From positions 551,501 through 615,500 of the forward strand of contig CATNEN010000012.1 in the NCBI GenBank assembly GCA_950097015.1: a stretch of 64,000 nt of DNA, written 5' to 3'. A program made the position numbers and the translations under genes. Positions 44,701 through 53,319 of the stretch are shown here, piece after piece. A model generated the notes under the pieces. It searched no databases. It was not told where the DNA came from and saw nothing but the letters and a program-made list of their open reading frames with translations. The stretch's first letter is position 1. Every line of letters starts with the position of its first letter. The stretch is from Macrostomum hystrix (taxonomy: Eukaryota; Platyhelminthes; Macrostomidae).

Positions 44701-47700
44701 CTCTTCATCTTCCGTGTCGAACATGGCGAAAGCAAATATAGTAGAAGTTTGCGATCTGTGTTACAAGTGTCCCAACCACTTGTCAAACTCGGATGAATAA
44801 AAGAGCCGATTCTGCGCAGAAGCAACTGATTCAGCAAATATCTATGGTCAAAACCCCGAGAAAAGCGCTTTTAATTTGTCGAATTTTACTTGTCACTTGT
44901 AACTTGTAACTTGTCGAATTGACAACTTGTAGGTCATGTTTATGAAACGCATTAATTTACGGAATTGTCACTTGTCAGTTGTAATTTGTCGGACAAGTGC
45001 TTTATGAAATCGGGCCCTGGTAGTAAAAAATCGACTCGGACGCTCTGAAATATGAAATTATTGAATTGAATGCAAAAAGTGGAGGATTTTGCCATAGACA
45101 TAGGCTCGGACAATAAATCTAATATACCTTGATGGGCCACGCGTTGTTAACCAGGAGCTTGAAAATGCCGTCATGGAAAACTTTTCAGTTGCTTGTGGGA
45201 CATGTGCACTATTTTTTACTCCACCAGATAAATTTTTATTTATTCAATTTTTAGGAAATTTTAGGAAACTAGTGTTTAATCGAGTGGATGGCGTAGCAGC
45301 ATGTCAAGCGAAACTGATTTTAAACTAGGAAAGTCTTCATAGGTGCTGACTGAAAATGCGAGTGTTCATGCAGTGTAGAAAATGACCAAGCTGCTGCAGC
45401 GAAGAGAAAGCTGCAGAAGTACCAGTGACTTCATTTTTAAATAATACACTTCGTTCACTACACTATATACTACTCGTATGTGACTATGTCTGTGTACCTG
45501 TTTACCCTACAAGTTACTGCATCATTCGCTCAGTATCTAGATATCTAGGTACCTAGGTATCTAGGTATTATCAGACTTCAATTCTTGAACTGAATGCAAA
45601 AAGCCATATTTTTGCATTATTTTATGGCAGTCGACCCGCAGCCAGCGAAAAGGCACTTCGGCGCATTCCGATGAGTACAGAAACACACGGATACGTACTC
45701 AGACACACACACATACTTTTTTCATCTTCTGGCAGTGTACACTGTACGCGAGAGGGCCTTGAAGGTTGGCTCCTTGGATTGGATCAGTATATCCATCCTC
45801 CGTCGGCTAAATGTTCCCGCAGGTGTACAATGTATCGCAGTACGCGGACTTTCACCCCGGCGGCCCTGACGAGCTCATGCTAGGCGCCGGAGAAGATGCC
45901 ACCGAGCTCTTCAATAGCGTCCACCGCTGGGTGAACTTCGAGTCCATGCTCCGGCGCTGCCACATTGGGCCCTTAACCGCGCCAGCCGCAGCCTCCGCCG
46001 CCGCTTCCAGCTCAGCCGCCAAGGACAAGCGTCAGGCAGCGGCTACTGTTAAGTTTACCTGGCGAGATGCCGGCGCGGAGTTTCTAATAAATTTCACCTT
46101 CCCCTGGCTGTGCCGCGGCATGGCCATTGTCACTAGCGAAGATCCGACCGATGACTCCGATAGTATTACTAACAGTAGTGCCAGTTCAAGCAGGTTTCTG
46201 TATTGCCGAGCCCAACTGGAGTCGGAGGACGGCTCCGCTGCGCAGTACGAATTTCGCTGCTGTCAGCCGCACGCTGCGCTCAGCTTAGCCGAGACCCGCT
46301 GCAGCATCGATCGTTCGACTGCCACTGTTCGCCTGGGCAAGCGCAGTCCCGACCAGCAGGCTCCGGTCATTGGCCCGCTCGATCTCGACCAGCTGTACTC
46401 GCCCGGCTCCACGCCGCCGCCTGTGCGTCTGTTTGCAGCCAGGCTGGCTGGCAGGCGTCAGCTCACGCCAGACACGGCGCTCTATCGGCTGCGACTGCCG
46501 CCCGGGTCGGCTGTCCGCACTCCCATTGGCTGGCACGTCTACTGCGAGTCTGGCCAAGACTCCGACATGCCTGTTAGGCGAGCCTACACCCCCGTTGCCG
46601 CCGCAGATCCTGACGGCGATGGCGAGAGCGAGGCTGATTCTTCTAGCGGCCTGCTTGAAGTCTGGCGTCAGAAGCCTTCATCTGAGTTCGCTCTCGTCAT
46701 CAAGCTGTACGAGGGTGGCGCCTTCACCGACTGGCTGAGCAGGCGCACAATTAGTGAGACCACCTGTTCACTATCGACTGGCTGTTTTTGGTGTCTGTTC
46801 TGTCTGTCTGTCTGTTCTTACTCACTGTCTGTTCTGTCTGTCTGTTCTGTCTGCCTACCTGTTCTGTCTGTCTGCCTGTTATGTCCGTCTGCCTGTTCTG
46901 TCTGCATGTCTGTTCTGTTCTGTTTGCCTGTCTTTTCTGTTCTTCTTGCCTGTCTGTTCTGTTCTGTTTCGTTCTGTCTGCCTGTCTGTTCTGTTTCGTT
47001 CTGTCTGCCTGTCTGTTCTGTTTCGTTCTGTCTGCCTGTCTGTTCTGTTCTGTTTGCCTCTCTTTTCTGTTCTGCTTGCCTGTCTGTTCTGTTCTGTTCT
47101 GTTCTGTTCTCTCTGCCTGTCCGCTCTGTTCTGTTTGCCTGTCTGTTCTGTCTCTCTGTCTGTTCTGTCTGTCTGTCTGTCCGTTCTGTCTGCCTGTCCG
47201 CTCTGTTCTGTTTGCCTGTCTGTTCTGTCTGTCTGTCTGTCTGTCTGTCTGTTCTGTGTTAGTGTATGAGTGTTTAGATAGACCTTTCGTCCGTTTGAAA
47301 GCCTCCTTACGTGGACCCTCCGTTTTACGTGGACCCCTTAAGTGGACCACCATATAATTTTTTTCTGACAAGTTTTGTGTGGGTCTAGACCGACCCACAG
47401 TGTAGCTTAGAGCTCTGTGATACTGTGTTTGAAAGTATACTACTTAAAAAAGTATTGCCGTTTGGAAGTTATTAGAATTTAAGTTTAGATGGACCTTTTA
47501 CGATGTCCACGTAAGCCACATTGCCCAGGTCCAGTTAAACCGAAAACATACGAAAAGAAACACACAAAGTGTATGTCGAATCTGTTTATAAGAAAATATT
47601 ATCGCATGATAAATCCGATTATAAAGTGCAGAAAAGTAAAGTCAGACATTTTAACTTGTGAACATTTTAAAGTCGAGTTCGTTAGTGTTCAATAATTATG

Positions 47701-50700
47701 ATGTGGGTCGTTGTCAGTGGTAAACTATAAATAGCATGCGTCTATTCGGCCCTTAATGGGAAACAAAAGCATCAAAAGGTACAGATATGTTAGCTTCATA
47801 TAAATCAATCTGCATAATTTAACTACTGAAAGCGCAGATACCGACTTCTTGTTAAAGATTCTTGGTTAGATGTCTTGGTTGGAAATGATGTTTTATGAAA
47901 TTATTCTGTCTTTAATACGTTGTTATCACTGCCACATAAACAAACAGACGCGAAATGTGCTCGAATTTTGACAACTTCACTCCAAAATTCTTTCGATTAC
48001 TTAAGAACCGAGGAACCAGCTATCCCAGACTATGCATTCAAGGAGCTGTACAGAAACGAAATGAAGGCATCTTCCTCAAACCTTTCTTTTTATTTACTAC
48101 TGTACAGGGCCTCGAAACGCCACCCTAATGAAAAAAATTCAATTGGTTCGCAAGATTTCTAAGGAAATATTTTTGGGGTCTAGCTAAACCACACACAGTT
48201 GACTTATCCACATGTGTTTTCATGGATGGCCCAAGACCTTGTTTTGCAACCCCTTTCTTTCCATCACACTGTACATGCCTTCAACTTCCCACCCCAAACC
48301 ACGCGATATGATTGGTCGAACGATATTCCGGGAAGAAAATTTTAGTCGGGGCAGGAGGTCCAGCTAAACCTTAGCTTATTTGAAAAACCACAAAGAACAA
48401 CCTCGGTAGTAAAGACTTTCACTCTTTCTATCGCATCAACTCGATACACATGATTAGCGTATTGACTACCTTCTGTGCGTAGGTTCCTGTACCTCGTACG
48501 ATCATTCGTTTTCAATGCGAAACCGTCGCTTGAAACAAAATTCTGGTACGTCAGACACGTGCCTTGTAGAAAAGATCATAAAGTGCTCCAGGAAAAAGGT
48601 ATTCGAAATATGGCAGAACTATTCAAGGTAAGTCTTCACTACAGAACTTTCAACTTTTACCGTAACTTTTGACCATTTGAAGAGTGCATGCGCATGCAAA
48701 ATAAAATCGTATATACCCTAATAATTTTTAGCAAGTATAATACTTGGGAGCTAAAGACAAACATTTCTCAAGAAATACTGCAGTCGATGCATTCACAATG
48801 TGGTGAGTGCAGAAAATGTTACGGATATCTAAATTCGAACACTTGACTATTCTAACAAAAAGGCCCAAACTTTTTCATTCTTGCAGAAACGTGCTTTCCA
48901 CGTAAAAAACGAGAAACACCCAAAAATGTAAGAATACGAGTCCATTGCATTTTACCCCCCTCTTTCACGCTAGTTAGAGATAGCTACAAGTTTAGCTGGG
49001 GTCCAGCTAAACCCTCCCTACACAACTCGATATCAATCGTGTATTTTGGCAGTAGGCTCTTACTAACAACTGCTAGTCCTGGGGTCCAGCTAAACCCTCC
49101 CTACACAACTCGCTATAAATGGTTTATGATGGCCCTAGGCTCTTACTAACAACTGCAAGTCCTGGGGTCCAGCTAAACCCTCCCTACACAACTCGCTATC
49201 AATGGTGTATGTTAAAACTAGGCTCTTGCTAACTGCCAGACCTAGGGTCCAGCTAAACCCTCCCTACACAACTTGCTATCAATGATGTATGTTAAAACTA
49301 GGCTCTTGCTAACTGCCAGACCTGGGGTCCAGATAAGTGAATCTCTCGAATCCGAAGTCAAAAAGTTGCCGGCGGCTACAAAAGTCCCTTCTGAATCTGA
49401 TGCGGCCTAAAAATCGAATTCAGTTCGAGGTGCAGATACAGGCCCGGCATTTTCATCAGTAAGCTTTGCATCATGTACAAGTTTGTAAAACTCGGTGCAG
49501 TTGGTACACATAACAGAATCGGAAAGTAGCTCTTCACGGTCATACTAACAACTGCTAGTCCTGGGGTCCAGCTAAACCCTCCCTACACAACTCGATATCA
49601 ATCGTGTATTTTGGCAGTAGGCTCTTTCTATCAACTGCTAGACCTGGGGTCCAGCTAAACCCTCCCTACACAGCTTGCTATCAATGATGTATGTCGGCAG
49701 TAGGCTCTTACTAGCAACTGCTAGTCCTGGGGTCCAGCTAAACCCTCCCTACACAACTCGCTATCAATGGTGTATGTTAAAACTAGGCTCTTGCTAACTG
49801 CCAGACCTGGGGTCCAGATAAACCCTCCCTACACAACTTACTATCAATGGTGTATGATGGCCCTAGGCTCTTACTAACAACTGCTAGACCTGGGGTCCAG
49901 CTAAACCCTCCCTACACAGCTTGCTATCAATGATGTATGTCGGCAGTAGGCTCTTACTAGCAACTGCTAGTCCTGGGGTCCAGCTAAACCCTCCCTACAC
50001 AACTCGCTATCAATGGTGTATGTTAAAACTAGGCTCTTGCTAACTGCCAGACCTAGGGTCCAGCTAAACCCTCCCTACACAACTTGCTATCAATGATGTA
50101 TGTTAAAACTAGGCTCTTGCTAACTGCCAGACCTGGGGTCCAGATAAACCCTCCCTACACAACTTACTATCAATGGTGTATGATGGCCCTAGGCTCTTAC
50201 TAACAACTGCTAGTCCTGGGGTCCAGCTAAACCCTCCCTACACAACTCGCTATCAATGGTGTATGTTAAAACTAGGCTCTTGCTAACTGCTAGTCCTGGG
50301 GTTCAGCTTTATCCACTCTCACAACGGTGGTGCTTTCGCTTTTGTCCCGTTCTGTCAGCCTCGCAAATACGCTTGTTTCACAGATGGCCAGCAACGTCAC
50401 TGTCCCCATGGCGGAGACCTCATCGCGAGCGTCCACTGGCTCACCGAATGTCGTTTGTGATGTTGAGCCGAGGGCTACGACTTCAACCCCGGCCAGTAAC
50501 AATCGTCGAGCAAGTAAGGACGAAGCTTTAATGTCGATTCTTCCTTCGCCAAGTCGAGCAAGCAAACCAGAGTTCAAACGTCAAGCAAAAGTGTTTTAAT
50601 CGTCCGACTCTAAATCCGACACCAGCTATGGAGCAGCGTAGTGATGCTGACCAAAGAGCAACAGTTGCCAGACGGGATAACCAGAGCTCGGATCAGAGTC

Positions 50701-51326
50701 CCGAAATAAGTGAAGCTGAAGTGGGCTGAACAACTTAAAATTCGCCAAAATTTTATTGAAACAAAAGCCTAGTTTTGTCAATGAAGCCGGCTTTGTAACT
50801 TTGCTATCATATCCTCATGGAATGCTTTGTTTAATGAATAAATTGAGTGATCGTTCGGAATGATGTAAGGGTAATTGAGATCTTTCACTTTGTCAGAACG
50901 TTAAACCATATTATCTGGGTCCACCTAAAGCGCATAAAAAGTTGGTCCACCTAAACCGGTCTACGTAAACACACGAGGCATTAACTCCATTTTCTTCTAA
51001 TCAGCGCCTCCTCCAGTTTAAAAAGCAAACAATTCTAGTTCTTTAAATCGCATTTGACTTAAGATCTCATGTTTCGATTGAAAATTCGGAGGTCCAGGTA
51101 AGGCATTATCAAATGAACAGTCCACATAAACACACATACACTGGTAATTGTGTCTGTCTGTCTGTTCTGTCTGTCTGTCTGTTCTGTCTGTCTGTCTGTC
51201 TGTCTGTTCTGTCTGTCTGTCTGTTCTGTCTGTCTGTCTGTTCTGTCTGTCTGTCTGTTCTGTCTGTCTGTTCTGTCTGTCTGTCTGTCTGTTCTGTCTG
51301 TCTGTCTGTTCTGTCTGTCTGTCTGT

Positions 51327-51363
<37 letters not shown>

Positions 51364-51422
51364 TCTGTCTGTCTGTCTGTTCTGTCTGTCTGTCTGTTCT
51401 GTCTGTCTGTCTGTCTGTCTGT

Positions 51423-51459
<37 letters not shown>

Positions 51460-52349
51460 TCTGTCTGTCTGTCTGTTCTGTCTGTCTGTCTGTTCTGTCT
51501 GTCTGTCTGTTCTGTCTGTCTTGCTCTCTGTATCTTTATCCATTCTGTCCTGCCTTTCTCTTTTTATGTCTTTGTCCTTTGAGTATTCAGCTTATTTTTG
51601 ACACATTTTCAGGTGACGTCATCAGCGTATCCCTGCCTGACGGTAAGTTCTCATTCGACAGCGTGCTGCACTACGATTGTCTGGTGCTGATATCGGCCGG
51701 CACGGGCATCACGCCGATGGTGAACCTGGCCCTGGCCTTTCTGGACCTGGACACTGACAAGTGAGGCCTCTGCTTTTTAGTGTAATTTTCATAGTTTTCT
51801 ACTATTAGTAGGCAATGAGTGACAACGGTTAACGCGTTTGCTTCTCGCGCCAAGTCACACTCTTTTTGGCGCAGTCGTGGGGAGAAGGCTTAGTGGCTTG
51901 TCATGCAACTGACACTTGCGCCCGTGAGGGCCGATCCCCAAGGCACAGTGAGAGTGTGCACTGTCTGACTATATTACTATAGGCATGAGTCTTCTCTAAT
52001 TCGCAGGCGCGTATTCCTACTGTACTATAACAAAACCGAAGCGGACATTATCCTGCGGGCCTACTGGGACCGTCTGGCCGCCCGCTATCCCAACCGCCTG
52101 ACCTGCCGATATTCTCTGACCCGAGCCGGCGGCAGCGCCTGGTCCGGCCTCACTGGCCGAGTGTCCGGCCCTGCCCTGGCCGAAGCCTGCGCCGCCTGGG
52201 AGCCTCTGGCCAGCCTGCCAGCCGAGCGAGTGTTCTCGGCCGCCTGCGGACCGGACGGCTTCTTGGCCAGCGTCCGGGAGGCTGTGGCCGCCGCATCTGC
52301 TTGTGGCTGCCCGCTGAGCTTGGATCGAATATTCCTGTTCGAAGGCTAA
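41475..52349 (+). CDS. CYB5R4: Cytochrome b5 reductase 4 (Ncb5or), four coding exons
   Basis: Exons 41475-41705, 45823-46753, 51613-51760 and 52007-52349 join in phase and encode 550 residues (human about 521). CYB5R4 passes electrons from NAD(P)H through FAD to a b5-type haem and works in or near the ER in redox and lipid metabolism. Domain order is complete: a leader with SLMDW(V)RL, a cytochrome b5 domain with haem ligands His88 in HPGG and His111 in VHRWVN (spacing 23, as in human), a CS/p23-like domain from about residue 160, and a reductase module with R.YTPV for FAD, AGTGITPM (416-423) for NAD(P)H and CGPDGFL near the end. Introns of about 4.1 and 4.9 kb are packed with transposons and tandem repeats. 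A candidate ATTAAA lies at 53021. Confidence 0.93.
41994..42488 (-). pseudogene. Tc1/mariner-type transposase fragment
   Basis: A 164-residue frame begins with a helix-turn-helix-like start (ISRDKRDLVIQAWQRGE) that is cut short, then continues into the C-terminal catalytic part: ILLDGARFHQ with the second aspartate and LPPYSPFLNPVE with the third acidic residue. The first catalytic aspartate and most of the DNA-binding half are missing. It lies antisense in CYB5R4 intron 1. Confidence 0.8.
42640..43590. repeat. 81-bp minisatellite (12 copies)
   Basis: About 12 copies of an 81-bp unit containing GGCCATAGACACCAATGGGA and GAAAGCCCGTCTGTGCATTT. Because 81 is divisible by three, three minus-strand frames stay open for up to 372 residues; these are not proteins I would annotate. 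Confidence 0.95.
43694..43843 (-). pseudogene. Tc1/mariner-type transposase N-terminal fragment
   Basis: Forty-nine codons, MAHEKISNERYELVIRAIEG, then TQIREIADTCGVK: a helix-turn-helix typical of Tc1-like transposases. A stop follows. It resembles the start of the fragment at 42488 and probably represents the other end of the same or a related element, with the 81-bp array between. Confidence 0.65.
44047..45017 (-). mobile_element. PIF/Harbinger transposon, internally deleted
   Basis: Terminal inverted repeats GGGCCCGATTTCATAAA bound a 971-bp element. Inside each end are many CAAGTGACAA / TTGTCACTTG copies in opposite orientation. The minus-strand frame at 44724-44419 encodes the N-terminal part of a HARBI1-like transposase, including ALTPQEQLLCTLRFLACGSF and VIGDAHGVSKATL. 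The DDE catalytic half is absent. A clean 3-bp target duplication could not be fixed. Confidence 0.88.
44419..44724 (-). pseudogene. Harbinger transposase N-terminal fragment
   Basis: A 101-residue frame from MFDTEDEEELAMLARQF to SKATLII. In intact HARBI1-like proteins this is followed by the DDE nuclease, which is missing here. Confidence 0.85.
45018..45822. other. Rest of CYB5R4 intron 1
   Basis: No gene is seen. At about 45630-45760 there is a possible SINE copy with GACCCGCAGCCAGCGAAAA and TCTTCTGGCAGTGTACACTG, similar to segments near 17222-17340. Confidence 0.4.
45823..46753 (+). CDS. CYB5R4: CYB5R4 exon 2 (b5, CS and start of reductase domain)
   Basis: Starts VYNVSQYADFHPGGPDEL after a TTCCCGCAG acceptor. 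It includes the linker, the CS domain and the FAD-binding segment up to FTDWLSRRTI, ending in phase 1 at a GTGAGA donor. The open frame runs on into the (TGTC)n repeat to 47262, but that extension is intron. Confidence 0.92.
46785..47260. repeat. (TGTC)n/TGTTC microsatellite, left side of intron 2
   Basis: Irregular TGTCTGTCTGTTCTG runs follow the CYB5R4 exon 2 donor. The same repeat type reappears at 51150-51520, just before exon 3. Confidence 0.95.
48483..49410 (+). CDS. Candidate spliced gene inside the intron-2 element
   Basis: Four exon-like segments, 48483-48627, 48732-48802, 48887-48927 and 49333-49410, have AG acceptors and, for the first three, GTAAGT, GTGAGT and GTAAGA donors. Entered in phase 2, one frame runs through all four to a TAA at 49408. 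It reads ...EKIIKCSRKKVFEIWQNY, KYNTWELKTNISQEILQ, CETCFPRKKRETPKN and ISESLESEVKK...: basic, with a C-x2-C pair and an acidic/Lys tail. I do not recognise the family. Upstream open segments at about 47489-47695 and 47920-48162 may be earlier exons. The alternative is chance, since each segment is short. Confidence 0.4.
48995..50300. repeat. ~82-bp minisatellite built on GGGGTCCAGCTAAACC
   Basis: About 14 copies of an 80-90 bp unit beginning GGGGTCCAGCTAAACCCTCC, with TACACAACTCGCTATCAATG and CTAGGCTCTT. It is interrupted at about 49333-49545 by unique sequence. The unit starts with the motif found at both ends of the surrounding element. Confidence 0.93.
50384..50599 (+). CDS. Small open frame in the intron-2 element, unknown
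   Basis: An ATG-started frame of 71 residues, MASNVTVPMAETSSRASTGS then a Ser/Thr/Ala-rich stretch ending FKRQAKVF. Composition is protein-like, not repeat-like. The following 50628-50729 frame ends SPEISEAEVG, echoing the ISESLESEV segment at 49333. I recognise neither; they may be alternative 3' exons of the candidate gene upstream. Confidence 0.3.
   Translation: MASNVTVPMAETSSRASTGSPNVVCDVEPRATTSTPASNNRRASKDEALMSILPSPSRASKPEFKRQAKVF
51143..51530. repeat. (TGTC)n/TGTTC microsatellite, right side of intron 2
   Basis: Dense TGTCTGTCTGTTCTG repeats up to about 80 bp before CYB5R4 exon 3. Long Cys/Leu/Ser/Val frames here are artefacts. Confidence 0.95.
51613..51760 (+). CDS. CYB5R4: CYB5R4 exon 3 (NAD(P)H-binding motif)
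   Basis: DVISVSLPDGKF and LISAGTGITPMVNLA correspond to DFVSVSSPEGNF and LLAAGTGFTPMV of the human protein. The exon ends in phase 2 at a GTGAGG donor. Confidence 0.92.
51820..52000 (+). mobile_element. Possible tRNA-derived SINE in CYB5R4 intron 3
   Basis: GAGTGACAACGGTTAACGCG followed by TTTGCTTCTCGCGCCAA looks like a decayed tRNA D-arm and anticodon-arm head, comparable to the candidate at 12540-12790. Further on GAGAGTGTGCACTGTCTGAC resembles that family's tail. No clear B box is seen. Confidence 0.25.
52007..52349 (+). CDS. CYB5R4: CYB5R4 exon 4 (C terminus)
   Basis: VFLLYYNKTEADIILRAYW matches human LMFFNKTEDDIIWRSQ. SAACGPDGFLASV carries the CGP motif that closes the reductase domain. 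It ends IFLFEG before TAA at 52347-52349. Confidence 0.9.
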
Positions 52350-52379
52350 CTGGAGAAGTTTTTGCGTACGAGTATTTCT

Positions 52380-52900
52380 TTTTTTGTACATGCACATTGT
52401 CACTTTTATGTACATTGTCACTGTATGTACATTGTCACTGTATGTACATTGTCACTGTATGTACATTGTCACTGTATATACATTGTCACTGTATGTACAT
52501 TGTCACTGTATGTACATTGTCACTGTATATACATTGTCACTGTATGTACATTGTCACTGTATGTACATTGTCACTGTATGTACATTGTCACTGAATGTAC
52601 ATTGTCACTGTATGTACATTGTCACTGTATGTACATTGTCACTGTATATACATTGTCACTGTATATACATTGTCACTGTATGTACATTGTCACTGTATGT
52701 ACATTGTCACTGAATGTACATTGACACAACGCAAATTGAAATTATTCACAACGTCACTCTTTGTACTTCTACATTGACACTATTTACATTGAGACTATGT
52801 ACATTCACAATGTGTACATGCACAATCTCACTGTATGTACTTCGAAATTTGACGGTATGCATATTGAGACAGAATTTACATATAATATGTATGTAGAATT
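52380..52900. repeat. 17-bp minisatellite (TGTACATTGTCACTGTA)
   Basis: About 20 copies of TGTACATTGTCACTGTA at 52390-52725, decaying to about 52900. It starts within 35 bp of the CYB5R4 stop, so it would be in the 3' UTR. It shares the GTACATT core with arrays near 5.1 and 9.0 kb. Confidence 0.95.
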
Positions 52901-53319
52901 TGAAATCGTATGTACAAAGACACTGTGTGCACAGACACTATTAAATGTGACACTGTGTGTGCATAGTTTTTATACGGCTATATGTCTATATAGTTGGACT
53001 CACTGCAATTACAATTCATTATTAAAAGGCGCGCTGCGGTTATAAACGAGAGGTACACGTCTATAACCGTGACATTTATTTTGAGCCTATAGTTACAACT
53101 TTTTTTGTGAATTCCGTTAGATTTTCGCAGTTTTTATTCTTACAACTTTTTGTCTGTTCGTAAAAGAAAGCTTTTAGAAAACAACGATAGATGCCTTTGC
53201 TGCTTATAATTATCATTTTCTGTTTGATTTTATTCGCTGATACCGCAAACCGATTTGGTATCTGCTTGTCTTTTTAGGCGGTTTCCTTTCGTACTTCGAT
53301 ACAACTAAACAATTCTGAA
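52901..53319. other. Spacer after CYB5R4
   Basis: A+T-rich unique sequence with a possible polyadenylation hexamer ATTAAA at 53021. No gene seen. Confidence 0.45.

Larger units (their letters stand above)
47261..51142. mobile_element. Unclassified element with terminal inverted repeats in CYB5R4 intron 2
   Basis: The left end reads AGTGTATGAGTGTTTA and the inverted right end AGTGTATGTGTGTTTA; the similarity continues imperfectly for about 60 bp. Near the left end ACGTGGACCC and TTAAGTGGACC copies occur (47308-47350); near the right end the inverse, GGTCCACCTAAA and GGTCCAGGTAA (50918-51125). The same GGTCCAGCTAAACC motif seeds an internal array (48995-50300). It lies inside a (TGTC)n tract. 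These are features of a DNA transposon with subterminal repeats, but I recognise no transposase, and the termini and any target duplication are not exact. Confidence 0.55.

Noticed and set aside
44044-45020. TWA target duplication for the Harbinger element
   Set aside because: TTA on the left and TAG on the right are each separated from the inverted repeat by different bases, so no clean duplication can be claimed.
46754-47262. Continuation of CYB5R4 exon 2 into a Cys/Leu/Ser-rich tail
   Set aside because: A good GTGAGA donor at 46754 and exact phase match with exon 3 show that the tail is intronic (TGTC)n repeat.
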